Shown piece by piece: positions 45,171-57,290 of a DNA stretch of 64,000 nucleotides. The DNA comes from Phoenix dactylifera (lineage: Eukaryota; Streptophyta; Magnoliopsida; Arecales; Arecaceae): assembly GCF_009389715.1 (NCBI RefSeq), contig NW_024067782.1, forward strand, positions 558,001 through 622,000, in the 5' to 3' direction. Numbering within the stretch: position 1 is the first letter of the stretch; each line of letters starts with the position of its first letter. The position numbers and the translations under genes are program-made. The notes beneath the pieces were generated by a model that did not search any database, had not been told where the DNA came from, and worked only from the letters and a program-made list of their open reading frames with translations.

Positions 45171-46742
45171 AGAAACCTTGACTACATTCACAAGGTTCCC
45201 AACATCAACAGGATATACTTCAGATGAGATTATGTGTGTTTCTTGGTTAAGGACTCTTTTTCCTTTTTATTTCCTCTTTATTTCTTTAGAGAGAGAGAGA
45301 GAGAGAGTTCATCCTTTCAGTAATGTGGTGTGTGCAGTAGTGCAGCTCTGTTTGGTATAGCTTCACATGATATTGAGTGCAGACTGGTTCAGTTTGTTGT
45401 CTTCTGCTTGGGTCCAAGTGCAGTTTGACACAGATCTAGATCAAGTATGGCAAGGAGTTAATGATGTCATGGGCCCTTGCATCATTTACCAAGAACAACA
45501 TGAATAATAGCTGTATCTTTGATGCGGGCTGCATATATTTTAATACTCAACTTTTTAAAATAATGGTGCATATTTTGGCTTTACATTACAATTCCTTCTC
45601 TACCTGAACCTTTATATTAGTCTGCACGCCGGTATTTTTTGAGCAGTATATCATAATTGCATTCAACCTACGATCCATTAACAATGTATATAGCAATAAC
45701 TTGAGTTATTAGCATGCAGTTTAGAACATCTAAGGGTATAACAGATTGTTATTGGCTCAAACTTCAGTAGCATAAGTGCTCATAGTCCCCCTTAAGAACT
45801 CGAAATCACATAGGGGCTGTCGCATTAATGGAATTGCCATCAGGTCAAATGAGACTTCTCTTCTGGTCAAAAAATGAATGATGATTTGGAAATGAGCAAC
45901 TAAATGATTCTTATTTGTTCTTCTTTTATCAGGTTTGGAGCTCTGTTTTCTTAACACTAAGAAATGCCTATGCCTCTGCTGGTGGTGGTTGAGCTTCACC
46001 TTGCTGCGATGATTTATATAGTGTGATAATTTTCAACTTCTGATCTTTGTTATGGTTAGGAATTTCCATTGCTCATCATATAATTGACACCAAATTATAA
46101 ATTAACTATTTATGGTTAGGAACTTCTAATAATTAGCTTTTTTCGGTGATTTGATTCGGGTTGAAATCATCCTTCGATAAATAGGATGAGTATAGAGTAG
46201 AAAGGTGGGGGTTATCCCTTTTAACCTCAAACCGAGAAACCAAAAAAAAAAGTTTCTAAATTATGACAGAGAAATTATCTTCCACCGTACCAACTCAAGC
46301 ATCAGAGTTTTGCGGGAAAGGTTTATAAATGCTGATCCTTTGTTATCGACCAGACTATTAATATAATGGTTAATCAAATGGCCTGTCAGCTACCTGTCAT
46401 CAAATGAGTGCGTTTGAGATGCTCCTGTTACTGATAATGACTCTGACTACTAAATTAATCACCCATAACCTAAGCTTACCATAAGACAAAAATGTTGATA
46501 AATATAAAAACTTAAGAAAAGGAACAATAAATGCATTACCAACCTATGGAGACCATTACTTCAATCCAATAAGAACACAAACACTAAAGCTGAAAGATCA
46601 CAGGAACAGGACAGGACAGGACAGGAAACAAATTTGAAAAGGAAATAAATACACTAAAGCTGGTCCTTCACCTCACCAAGTAATTAAGTACTCACAATAA
46701 ACCTTAATGAGAAGAAAGTATGACAAATATCAAATTACAAGC

Positions 46743-46781
<39 letters not shown>

Positions 46782-46788
46782 GTTGAGC
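45171..46788. other. GRDP 3' UTR and intergenic region between convergent genes
   Basis: GA microsatellite at 45289-45307; AT-rich beyond 45450. ACAGG is tandemly repeated near 46600-46625. A (GA)n run at 46744-46774 lies just downstream of the ERF stop codon, probably in its 3' UTR. No gene seen. Confidence 0.5.
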
Positions 46789-47516
46789 TTAGAAAAGAAG
46801 GTCCTCAAAATTCCAGAACAGCTCCTCGTTGGAAGCAGGACCGCCCTTCCGACCGCCGGCGTTTGCACCGGACTGCGGTGGAGCCGCCGCCATCGCTGTC
46901 GCGGCCGAGCCCCCCTCCATGGACGGCACCTCAAAGAGATCCGCACACGACCCGTAGACCATCGCATCCTCCCTCAGCCTCCCTGCTTCCCCACCGGTGG
47001 CGGAATAAGACCCGCCGGCACCACCGCCGACACAGTAAGGGCGATAGCGGTGCTGGCGTGCGGCCTTCGCCGGCAGCGGCGAAGGATCTTCGTTGGGGAA
47101 GTTCACCTTGGCCTTGCTGCCCCGGATCCGGCGGGCCTCCCGGTCGTAGGCCCTAGCGGCCTCCTCGGCGGTGCTGAAAGTTCCTAGCCACACCCGGACA
47201 CCCTTCGCCGGGTCGCGGATCTCCGCTGCCCACTTTCCCCACGGCCGCCGGCGGATCCCGCGGTAAAGGTTCTTCCTTTCCTTCTTCTTCGTCTCTGAAT
47301 CACCGCAAGAACCCATCATCACCTATCAACTCCTCTGGAGAACGGCACCCAAGGACGAAAATAGGAAGAAGAAAATAAAGAAAAAATAAGGATAAAGGCG
47401 TCACCTTTTGGGGTTGGATCGGTGCAGGGGCCGAGCCAGAGTTCCGCGGAGGCGACGAGGTCCTGGGGTTGGCTCCGAGGAGGGAGGAGGTCGGAGATGA
47501 TGGCCCCTCCGCACAT
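46789..47516 (-). CDS. Group VII ethylene response factor (AP2/ERF) with N-degron exon
   Basis: Two exons: 47405-47516 (112 nt) encodes [16 protein letters not shown] to DPTPK and ends AAAAG|GTGACG; 46789-47294 starts after TTCAG. The join gives [14 protein letters not shown] in phase, 205 residues in all. The intron is 110 nt. MCGGAII is the signature of group VII ERFs: after Met removal, Cys2 is oxidised by plant cysteine oxidases and the protein is degraded through the N-degron pathway when oxygen is present. The AP2 domain lies at about 47-105 ([32 protein letters not shown]) and binds GCC-box or hypoxia-responsive elements. A C-terminal acidic/aromatic tail ([12 protein letters not shown]) is a likely activation motif. 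A TATA box stands about 150 nt upstream. Confidence 0.93.
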
Positions 47517-47662
47517 GGTTCCTCCGTTCTTCGCTCTTCCTGGGTCTCCTCCGCTGCAATGGAGAAGAGAAGAGAAGAAGAGGGGAGAAAGGAGGGGAGT
47601 GGGCTCAGAGGGGAGATGAACGTGAGGGAGGCGAGAATGAGAAAAAGACCAAAAGAGAGAGC

Positions 47663-47670
47663 TTTATATA
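47663..47670 (-). promoter_or_regulatory. TATA box of the first ERF-VII gene
   Basis: TATATAAAG on the minus strand, 147 nt upstream of the ATG, followed by GA-rich leader sequence. Confidence 0.65.
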
Positions 47671-48068
47671 GCGATGCTCTCTTTCACTCTCTCTCTATCT
47701 ATCTGTGTCTTTATGGGCCATTAACAAAAGGGAAAAGGGAAAGTAGGAGGGAGACAGAGAGGTGGGTGGGCGCAGGTTCTTGGATCCATGGCGTGTGTCG
47801 CGAGGAGCAGAGCGATGAGGGGGGCGTGGACGCCATCTTTCTCCCGGATGGGCCCCAGCTGGCCGCCGCAGATCAACTCTCGATCACCTGCCCTGCACGA
47901 GTGAGAGGGGGAGTCCAAATTTAAATGGCTTTTAACCTCTTATCTAATCAAAATTCAACTCCTATTTTCATAGATGTGTTTAGGGTTTGGCAAAGTACAC
48001 TAATCTTGCTTCTCTTAAAAAAAAAAAAAAAAAAAAAGGTAAGAAGTGAATTGAATGAGGTTTATGCA
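47671..48068. other. Upstream region of the first ERF-VII gene
   Basis: Short CT tracts (47680-47700) and an A run at 48020-48038. No specific cis element can be asserted. The Tat-like element begins at 48069, under 0.6 kb from the ERF start codon. Confidence 0.4.
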
Positions 48069-48935
48069 TGTTGCTGGAAATTGGACCCGGAGACGGCCGT
48101 CGGCTGAGAAGGAGGAGCTCCGGCGAGAACTGGTGGGCGGCGATCCGTCGGCGGGCGGCGTCCTCCGGGGGACCTGCAAAAAAGCCGGTGGCCGGGGTTT
48201 CCGGCGCCGGCCCTCCGATGCCTAAGTCAGAGGGGGGCTTAATTTTGGAGAAGGAGAGGGATTGTATGTAGAAGTCCGAAGCCTCCTTTGGAAGGAAGAA
48301 GCCTCCCCTCCCTTTTAGAGGGAGAAGCTCCCCTTTTATAGGGAGAGTGGCAGGATTACCTGTGACGTGACTGGGCGAATTAATGGGTTACCATCACGAT
48401 TGGACGTGGGCGTGTGAAGTAATGAGTTGCCGTGGATGGCCCGCTCCCATCATGGGAGGAGATGGCGTGTAACCAGAGCTTGCTTGTGGCGCGCAGTGCA
48501 GTACATTTTTGGGAATGGTGAGGCGTTGACAGTCGTAACAGGGTAGGGTCCCTGATTGATATGTCGTGGTGTGGCCGGCAAGTAAAGCATGGTGCGGTGA
48601 GGCTGCTGCAGGGCATGGCCGCAGCATATAGACGACGAGGTCGGCCTTCTGAGGTCAGCTCGGCCTTCTGAGCTCGGCAGCCTTCTATGCTCGGCAGCCT
48701 TCTGGTCTCGGCCTGCTGAGCTCGGCAGCCTTTTGAGCTCGGCCTTCTGAGCTCGGCAGCCTTTTGAGCTCGGCTTTCTGAACTCGGCAACCTTCTGTGC
48801 TCGGCAGCCTTCTGGTTTCGGCCTTCTGGGCTTGGCAGCCTTCTGAGCTCGGCCTTCTGTGCTCGACCTTTTGAGCTCGGCAGCCTTTTGATTTGGATGC
48901 TTTAATTTGTGGGTGGTCCATTTTTCCCCCCAACA
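48069..48935 (-). repeat. LTR of the Tat-like element (3' LTR on minus strand)
   Basis: 867 bp, including a run of CTCGGCAGCCTTCTG-like short repeats at about 48645-48900 that is shorter in the other LTR. Confidence 0.85.
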
Positions 48936-49440
48936 CTACCCCCCGACTTCCGAGTTCGAGCTGCTTTTTGGCTTGGGCGAAGGAAGTAGTCCAGTCATCG
49001 ATCATCCTGTAATATAGCCAAATATGTATAGAGATGTACGTGCCAAGTAGGGTGTACCTCTAATGCAGTTGGAGTTAAGTGCTTCAGGTCGACTCAGCAG
49101 CCTTCTTTGGCTTGTGGTCGACTCATTTCTCAAGAACGTCGAGACGGCGCGGCAGATCTTCCGTGTCGCACTTCTCCCAGCTGACAGGGCGAAAATTCAA
49201 GCCATGAGCCTTTTGTACTGTCAGAGTCGAGCGTCTCACGCCGAGGACGACAGCTTTGCTCCTCGACTATCTTTTGAGGACGCTCTTTTGCTCGGGGTCC
49301 GCTTTCTGGGGACGCCGGCACAATAGGAGAAATAGTTGCCATTGGAGATCTGTGTGAGCGTTGCTTTATTGTCATCCACAAAAATTTTGGGGGCGCTTTG
49401 TTGTCAATCACGAATGTTTCGGGGGGGCGCGAAGGTACTA

Positions 49441-50060
49441 TCCCGTCATCCCGAGGTCGAGGGAGCTCGGGCTCACTGTCGACTCGTCGGGGCATCTCGA
49501 TCTTAGTCGAAGAGGCGCTACGGGGGGCCGCGAAGGTACTACCCCGTTGTTGGTGTTGAGCGCCACGGAGGGCCGCGAGGTACTACCCCGTCTTTCCGAA
49601 GTGTCGAGGGGTCTGGGCACGCACTGTTGACACTCGGGGCATCTCGACCTTAGTCGAGGAGGTGCTACAGGGGGGCGCAAAGGTACTACCCCATTGTTGG
49701 TGTTGAGCGCCACGGAGGGCCGCGAAGGTACTAACCCGTCTTTCCGAAGTGTCGAGGGGTCTGGGCACGCACTGTCGACACTCGGGGCATCTCGACCTTA
49801 GTCGAGGAGGCGCTATGGAGGGCCGCGAAGGTACTACCCCGTTGTCGATGTCGAGCGCCACGGAGGGCCGCGAAGGTACTACCCCGTCTTCCCAAAGTCG
49901 AGGGAGCTTGGGCTCGTTGTCGACTTATCGGGGCATCTTGACCTTAGTCGAGGAATCGTGCACAAGGTCGAGGGGTCTGGAAACGCACTGTCGACCTGCG
50001 ATGCTTTCCGAGGTCGAGGGGTCTGGGAACGTACTATCGACACTCGGGGCATCCCAAACT
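49441..50060. repeat. Tandem array, period about 147 bp, about 4 copies
   Basis: GGCATCTCGACCTTAGTCGA-type phrases start at 49491, 49638, 49786 and 49932, with a shorter step to 50050. GGGCCGCGAAGGTACTACCCCGT-type phrases recur inside each unit. This lies inside the element at 48069-51903. Confidence 0.85.
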
Positions 50061-51235
50061 TAGTCGGAATCTTTGAGGGAGATCGAGACCGAGCTCGATA
50101 TCGACGCGGCGGGGCGTTTCAGGCTCAGCTGGGGCATCCGAACTTGGTCGGAGCATCATTGGAGACACATACAGGAGATGAACTTCGTTCGTTGGCGATC
50201 GTGCGCCCTTATTCGGAGCGGGGCGACGTTGGAGATAGAGATACCCGTAGGTCGTTTTTTGGATTCTCCGATCTGAAAATAGATAAAATATTGAAATTAT
50301 TTGAAGCCAAAGTGACGTCCTGTACCTTTTGGAGATATTTTGATGGCTCTCGAGCTTCGAAGTCCCTCAGGACTTGGCTCAGCACCGACCTTCTTTGGCT
50401 CGATTTTCTGGGAGGTGTTCTGCGCTCGGGCTTCGGAGCTCGGCGGCCTGCTGAGCTTGGCCTTCTGTGCTCGGCGGCCTTCGGAGCTCGGCAGCCTTCT
50501 GAGCTCGGCATTCTGACCTCGGCAGCCTACATGAGCTCGGCCTGGATGAGCTCGGCAGCCTTCTGAGCTCAGCAGCCTGCATGAGCTCGGTCTGCATGAG
50601 CTTGGCCTGTATGAGCTCGGCGGGGGCTTCTGTGATGGCAACGCTCTGAAGGAGAGCAACGTCGCGGGCGCCGTCCTGAGGACTTACACCCGTGAGGAGG
50701 GAGTACATGCTGGTTTCTTACTTGCTGCCGGAAGACAGAAGACTTTGAAGGACAATGGGATTTAATGGGGTTGTACCCTTTGCTACAGAGGCTTACAATC
50801 CCATTTTAAAGCTCCATAACTCTCCTTCTCCAGACCTCAGTTTTTATTTCTCTTTCTCTCCAACTCGTTGATATGAGACTTGGACTACTACTTCTCACTG
50901 GTTGCCCCCACATACGTCGTTGCAGCGGGAGCCATGCCTGATTCGAGATGGCTCAGGAGAAAGTTTCTTCCTCTGCTTAACATAAACCCATGGAGGCGGC
51001 ACAGGAGGGGCCTCCACTTGTTGCAGGCTTTGGGCTGCAATGGCTAGCGCTTGGACTTGCTGCACTAGCGTGTCGAAGTGCTCGGGTTGGACTTGTGGAA
51101 CTTGATCTACCGGAGGCCTTAGTGGCGAGTTCTGGACTGAGTGTCCAGGACTTGGTACGCGATGCCGGGGGCGTTAGAGGCTCCCTTACTCCTTAGCATC
51201 ATGGCCACGACTCGGGCCCTTCCTCTAGCGCCAAC

Positions 51236-51903
51236 TGTTGCTGGAAATTGAACCCGGAGGCGGCCGTCGGCTGAGGAGGAGGAGTTCTGGCGAGAACTGG
51301 TGGGCGGCGATCCGTCGGCGGGCGGCGATCCGTCGGCGGGCGGCGTCCTCCGGGGGATCTGCAAAAAAGCCGGTGGCCGAGGTTTCCGACGCCGACCCTC
51401 CGATGCCTAAGTCAGAGGGGGGCTTAATTTTGGAGAAGGAGAGGGACTGTATGTAGAAGTCCGAAGTCTCCCTCCTTTTAGAGGGAGAAGCTCCTCTTTT
51501 ATAGGGAGAGTGGCAGGGTTACCTATGACGTGACTGGGCGAATTAATGGGTTACCGTTGGACGTGGGCGTGTGAAGTAATGAGTTGTCGTGGATGGCCCG
51601 TTCCCATCATGGGAGGAGATGGCGCGTAGCTAGAGCTTGCTTGTGGCGCGCAGTGTAGTACATTCTTGGGAATGGTGAGGCGTTGACAGTCGTAGCAGGG
51701 TATAGTCCCTGATTGATATGACGTGGTGTGGCCGACAAGTAAAGCATGGTGCGATGAGGCTGCTGCAGGGCATGGCCGCAGCATATAGACGACGAGGTCG
51801 GCCTTCTGAGGTCAGCTCGGCCTTCTGGGCTCGGCCTTCTGAGCTCGGCAGCCTTTTGATTTGGGTGCTTTAATTTGTGGGTGGTCCATTTTTTCCCCCA
51901 ACA
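51236..51903 (-). repeat. LTR of the Tat-like element (5' LTR on minus strand)
   Basis: 668 bp, collinear with the copy at 48069-48935. Confidence 0.85.
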
Positions 51904-51908
51904 ATGCA

Positions 51909-53293
51909 TCAGAGAAATGGAGTGTTTATGGAGAGGTAGGCAGACTTTAGACACCAAGAGTAACCTTTCAAACAAGAAGCTTGCATGGATGACATAAATG
52001 ACTATGTACTTGTTTTATTTGACTACGAGAACACGATGCGTGGTTTAATAGTTTTCATGGTCATACTTGGCCCATATGTAGAGCTTACAGAATGATTAAT
52101 GGAGCCCACAGAAATAAGAAACATGATTGGCATGGTATACTACTGATGTGATGCATATGGTGTAGGATGTAATTTCTCCTATAGTTGGCTTTACGTGGTC
52201 TAAAAGGATGTGAACGACAACTTTTCATCAGAAAGAATAATCATACAAGGTTGAAGACAAAGCCATTTGAGTTGTATTTTGTACAAATATAGAATGCGTT
52301 ATTGCACTTTGCTGTTGATGCTACAATCCACTACAATGTTAATTGTTTGCTATAGATTAGGTATTTAAGTCAAAAGAGTATTTGGTAGATAGTTTTAATT
52401 GTATTAATTACTATTTTCTAAAATTAATTTGATCAAAATTAGTTTTTTTATTTATTTCATTCAGTAAATATAGTTGAACTGTTATTATTTGGAGAGGAAA
52501 GCAATTTGTTCAATCAAAGGAGCTTGCATGGATGGCATGAAAGACACCATATCCACCTTTGCCTGATCTTAGTGTTGGGAGAGATATCATTTGATAGCTT
52601 GCATCATCAATTGAAGAACTCCGCAGTTGGTCTTACCCGTGATTTGATGGCTTTTATAGACATTTTTGTTCGAAAATAAAGTCTTTCGGGTTACCTATTA
52701 CAAATTTGTATGCATCATTACATTTTATTAGTAATGTGATAAGCTACTGTAATGTTAGTTATTGTCTTGCATGGATTATACCATTGTGCATGGAATGAGT
52801 ACCTAATTGATGCTGATAACAAAATCAATCATATTTTTTTCAAAAGATGATTTGACAAATACTCTTCCCTCGCACATACATATTAATTTTTTCTTTTGAG
52901 TAATTCAATAGTGCATGTTAAGCAACATATTTATACGAAAAAAAGATTGTTTACAAGTGGACATGCATTTGTTGATCTCCATTTTAATATTAATGAATGT
53001 CAAACTTTAAAGAAAAAATCATATAAACAAGTTATATAGCTAATGTTTGGCTCTTTTGCTGCAGGCATACAACTAGCAACCATAAAATTTAATTAGACAA
53101 AGTAAAAAAGAAAAGTTACAAACTAGTTATCCTTTACATGCAACATTTCTTTGTTACTAAAATAAATCTCGGCTTAAGGAATAAAGTATATCTCTAGTTA
53201 AAATATAGTAGAAATATAAATAAATAATAAACTTGTCAAACGAGGGTTGCTATTTATTTTTATATATACTAAATAAATTTTCCTATCTAAAGC
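51909..53293. other. AT-rich intergenic region
   Basis: No gene. GCTTGCATGGATG[AG]CAT occurs near 51981 and 52527 in a loosely similar context, perhaps an old duplication. Confidence 0.4.
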
Positions 53294-53871
53294 TGTTGCG
53301 GGATTTTCACCCCGGTGACAGCCCAGTTCCAACCGAGCTAGCAGAGAAAGAGTACTGCGTTCCTCCCGAGGTATTGTCCGCTTTGGCGAGAGCAGGGATC
53401 GTCTTCCCGCCGCACGGTTTTGCCCTTCAAAAGGCGCCTCGAGAGGAAAGGAACTACGCCTCCTTTATAAGGCACAGAACCTTCCCGCTGCTAGCCGATG
53501 TGGGACTAAGTTCGGCACCCCCCCATGACATAGCCCCCCAGCGGGAAGGTTCCGTGCCGGTTTTACCCGGGGGCCCCCACAGTCCTGGAGGGTAGTCTGT
53601 GGCAAGGGGACCGTTCTCAACAAAAGCACCATCTGTTGCGGGATTTTCACCCTGGCAACAGCCCCAGTCCCAACCGAGCTAGCAGAGAAAGAGGACTGCG
53701 TTCCTCCCGAGGTATTGTCCGCTTTGGCGAGAGCAGGGATCGCCTTTCCGCCGCACGGTTTTGCCCTTCAAAAGGTGCCTCGAGAGGAAAGGAACTATGT
53801 CTCCTTTATAAGGCACAGAACCTTCCCGCTACTAGCCGATGTGGGACTAAGTTCGGCACCCCCCCACGACA
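53294..53871 (-). mobile_element. TRIM-type element, left arm (minus orientation)
   Basis: LTRs at 53294-53530 (237 bp) and 53634-53871 (238 bp) with a TATA box (TTTATAAGG) in each. The interior of 103 bp, read on the minus strand, starts GATGGTGCTTTTGTTGAGAA (a tRNA-primer-like start) and ends in a purine tract (GCTGGGGGG). Too short to code for anything. Confidence 0.85.
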
Positions 53872-53894
53872 TAGCCCCCCCACGGGAAGGTTCC

Positions 53895-54720
53895 TTTATA
53901 GTTGTTTTTCCTGTAGCATATCCACGAGGTCGACACCCTGGTATTCATTGCCTCGGAATGCCAGAACGAGTCCTGGCAACTCTACCGGCAACTGGAGCTG
54001 GCCAAAAAGAAGATCGCCGAGTTGGAGGCAGCGCTGGCGGAAGCTGAGGCGAGGAGAGAGGCTACCGAGGCCGGACGGCGAGCAATGGCGGACGAGCTCG
54101 AGGAGGAGCGGGCCACGCACACACTGGCAAGGTCGGAGTTGCGCGCCTCCGAGGCGCGCCTTGCCGAGGCCCGCGCCGAAGCCGCTAGCCTCAAGTATGA
54201 GGGCGGGGTGCTCCGCCTGAAGATCGAACAACTCGAGACTCGAGAGCGGAGGGCACTCGAGCGGGCCGAGAATGCTATGGAGCTCTTCAAGAGGTCGGAG
54301 GAGTTCCGCGATATGTTGGAGGAGGAGACCGTGGACGGGTTCCTCCGGGGCTTCGAGAATTTTTGAAGGCAAATGGCTCGGTACTGCCCCCAGTACGATC
54401 TGTCAGGGATCCGACCGAGGTCGGGATTCGGCGATGAGTTCGATCTGCCCTCCGGATTTGAGGATGGGGAGGAGGCCGCCGAAGCCGAGGTCGGGGGAGA
54501 GGTTGCCGAGCCCGAGGCCGCCGAGGTCGGAGCTGATGCAGCCGAGCAGGCGACCTTGGAGGTTCCTCCAGAGGAGGCCCATAAGGGCGTTCCGGAGGTC
54601 ACTGACGAGCCCTCAGCCGAGGTCACCGCGGGGGGCCTCGGGCCGACGCCCGCCGAAGTCCCTCGGGTCATCATTGTAGATGACCCCGAGGTGGAGACTG
54701 GGGGAGCCGCCGACTCTTAG
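53895..54720 (+). pseudogene. 3' part of a Tat-type antisense ORF (coiled coil, acidic tail), fossil
   Basis: An acceptor-like TTTTTCCTGTAG is followed by a frame rich in Glu, Ala, Arg and Leu (QLELAKKKIAELEAALAE..., to about 54366), a clear coiled coil. An acidic Glu/Ala/Val/Pro-rich frame follows (54373-54720). This is the usual C-terminal half of the putative gypsy-type transposon protein (PF04195 family). The piece is broken. Confidence 0.6.
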
Positions 54721-55931
54721 GATGTAGCTTTTCTTTTGCTTTCTTTTTGTAAACCGGTTCGGCCTTTAAATGTAACCAGACCATAATCTTGTATTCGGCC
54801 TTTAGGCCTTTATTAATGAAGGAATTCTTTTTGGGATCTTGCACTTGTCTTTCCTTTCCTTTTTCCTTCTGCTGTAAACGAGGTCGGCTTTCAAACTTGT
54901 TGTACGGCCGACCTTCAATTTCGTACTTCGGCCTTCGGGCTTTTTACTAACGAAGGAATTTTTTTTTGCAACTTCGTGCCTACTTTTTTCTTTCTTCCGT
55001 GTAGTAAGTGGGTTTTTACCTTAGTCGTCAGAATTAAGTTATTCCCGATGAATCCTCCCAAGTCCTCGAGCTCGGTCGACAGACTTAGGCTCCGATCACG
55101 TTCGCCGGGTTGTTAGGCTTAGCCTTAGCAAAGATTTTAGGCTTTGAGCTTAGACTTTTAGGAAAATTTGCTAAGTCTTTGAGCTCGGACTTTGAGGGGG
55201 TCTCGCTAAGCCCCTTAGCTTACCTCCAAGGAGAGATCTGCTGAGCCCTTGGGGCTCGGCTTCCAGATCGCCGAAGCATTTAGCTCGGCTTTCAAAGAAG
55301 TTTCGCTAAACATTTAGATTTTCTTTGGAAAATTTAACCAAGCCCTTGGGCTCGGCTCCTGGGCCGAGCTCGCCAAGACTTTGAGGTCGGGGTCCGAAGG
55401 GACCCTGTGCCCACATTGGGCATTTAGATTTATCCTTTGGGAACTTTTACCGAGTCTTGGGGCTTATACGAGCTTATTAAAGCTTCGAGGCCTGGCTCCG
55501 AAGGGGTCCCGTGAGGCCAAGGTTGAATTTTCATGCTTTCCGGTTCCGAGCTTGGTCGGGGTTTTGTCGATCATTACGTAGTATAAATAAACAGAGATAG
55601 CGATCTAGATACTGGGTTGAATCGTACCTCCTATTTCATCGGAGTCGGTCATCTTAGTTCGAGGGGAGTGACTCCGCTCGGCCTCTAGGGATGTCCCTTG
55701 GCTAGCCGTTTGCTTCCGTGAACAATGTGACCCATTGCGGGGGTGGCGCCTTGGCGTGATCCTCATGCGGCAGTATTCCCCGCACTAGCCGAGTCAGAGG
55801 GGAATGGCGCCTTCCCTTCGAGGTAATGTCTACCAGGGGCACGTCGGCAAGTCGGAGGGTTTGCGAAGGTATGACTTTATCATTGGAGTCCTCGGGCGGC
55901 TGCACAGATACTACTTTGCTGTAGCGCCAAC
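54721..55931. other. Body of the composite between antisense ORF and LTR
   Basis: Non-coding. Repeats of CGGCCTTTAGGCC-type and GAGCTCGGC-type phrases (54760-55580). On the minus strand the end next to the LTR is a primer site, GTTGGCGCTACAGC (about 55918-55931). Confidence 0.5.
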
Positions 55932-56936
55932 TGTTGCTGGAAACTGGGCCCGGGGGTGACCGTCGGCTGAAAAGGGGGAGCTCCGGTGAGGATCAATGGG
56001 CTGTGGGTGGTGGCGGTCCGTCGGCGGGTGGCGTCCTCCGGGAGACCTGCAAGAAGAAGCCGGTGGCCGGGGGTTTCCGGCGCCGGCCCTCCGATGCTTA
56101 AGTCAGAGGGGGAATATGAGCAAGAGCAATTTTTTCAAAGTTTCAGTCCTCAGCCCCTTTACGGTAGAGGAATTCCTCTTTTATAGTGGGGTGCTGGGTT
56201 ACCTGTGACGCGACGGGTCCAGGTTACTGTACGGCTGAGCACGTCGCATAAATTGATGCACGATCATGGGAATTAATGCTTTGTCGTAGAGAATGAGGTC
56301 GGAATTATGGAGTTGTCATGGCTGATTGATCACAGCCGAGCTGATTTGCCGTGGAGGATTGGAGATCCGTAGACAAAAGGAGCCATACGCGTTAAATGTT
56401 GAGTAAGCCGGAGGTCTGCAGAGACCATGCGCATTAATTGTCGCGTAAGCCGGAGTTCTACAGAGACCATGCGCATTAATTGTCGCGTAAGCCAGAGGTC
56501 TGCAGAGACCATGCGCATTAATTGTCGCGTAAGCCGGAGGTCTGCAGAGACCATGCGCATTAATTGTCGCGTAAGCCAGAGGTCTGCAGAGATCATGCGC
56601 ATTAATTGCCGCGTAAGCCGGAGGTCTGCAGAGACCATGCGCATTAATTGTCGCGTAAGCCGCCCAAGGCGTAGTTCCGAGCTGGGCCGTAGGAGGACGT
56701 GACAGTGGCGGGCAGTTGGTGAGGTCTGACTCCTAGAGATTGGATGCCTTCTGAGGTCGGGCGTTCTCTAGGTCAGGCATTTCGAGGTTGAGAGTTCAGG
56801 TTCGGATGCCTGGTCTGGCGACAGGCCGTCCGAGGTCGGGCACCAGGTCGGCCGTCCGAGGTCGATTATCCGAGGTCGGGCGTTTGAGGTCGGTCGTCTG
56901 ATCAGATTTTTGGGGTGACCTGTATTTCCCTCAACA
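55932..56936 (-). repeat. Single LTR of a Tat-like element inside the composite
   Basis: 1005 bp, TGTTGCTGG...CTCAACA on the plus strand. The first about 180 bases closely resemble the LTRs at 48069 and 51236. The rest differs and contains a 42-bp minisatellite. A purine-tract-like CTACTCCCCGAC borders its right side. Confidence 0.8.
56400..56672. repeat. 42-bp minisatellite, about 6 copies
   Basis: GAGACCATGCGCATTAATTG starts at exactly 42-bp steps: 56421, 56463, 56505, 56547, 56589 (one change) and 56631. Because 42 is a multiple of 3 it produces repeating frames on both strands, which are not genes. Confidence 0.95.
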
Positions 56937-57282
56937 CTACTCCCCGACATCCGAGTCCGAGCTGCTAGCGAGCTGGGACGTGGGAAGTAATTGCTTTTAC
57001 ATAGTGGTGGGGGTTATGGAGGTTTAAATTACGCCGAAGTTCCGCACGCTTCGAGGCGCCTTTAATGAGGGAAGAGGAAACAATGCCCTTTCGTCCCTCG
57101 AGGTTGCTTCGAATAGCGGACCCATGATGGAGCCCCGAAATCCGATGAGACGGCGCCTTGATCCCGTATCTGAGACGTCCGTTCGGAATAAATGCGCTGT
57201 TTCGGCTTTCGGAGTTGACACGCAGCGCGATCTAGACGGAAGGCGGGATTCAGCCCCGCCGATCTGGGCCGTTGGGGAGGTC

Positions 57283-57290
57283 TATATAAA
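57283..57290 (+). promoter_or_regulatory. TATA box upstream of the antisense ORF
   Basis: TCTATATAAATCCCC within GC-rich surroundings, about 250 nt upstream of the ATG at 57540 on the same strand. It fits an own promoter for the antisense ORF, opposite in direction to the LTR. Confidence 0.5.

Larger units (their letters stand above)
48069..51903 (-). mobile_element. Non-autonomous Tat-like Gypsy LTR element
   Basis: 3835 bp with a perfect 5-bp target duplication ATGCA (48064-48068, 51904-51908). LTRs lie at 48069-48935 and 51236-51903 (plus-strand reading TGTTGCTGG...CCCAACA). On the minus strand a primer site GTTGGCGCTAGAGG follows the 5' LTR, and a purine tract GGGGGGTAG precedes the 3' LTR. 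The 2.3 kb interior has no pol. It shows a 147-bp tandem array and GAGCTCGGCAGCCTTCT-type short repeats. The LTRs look closely alike outside those short repeats, which differ in copy number and explain the length difference; comparatively young, and cannot move by itself. Confidence 0.85.

Noticed and set aside
47323-47404. Short intron for the first ERF using the AG just before GTGATGATG
   Set aside because: It puts exon 2 out of phase with the MCGGAII exon; the TTCAG at 47295 joins in phase and gives the family sequence.
56330-56702. Repeating frames MRINCRVSRRSAET and its reverse
   Set aside because: A by-product of the 42-bp minisatellite.
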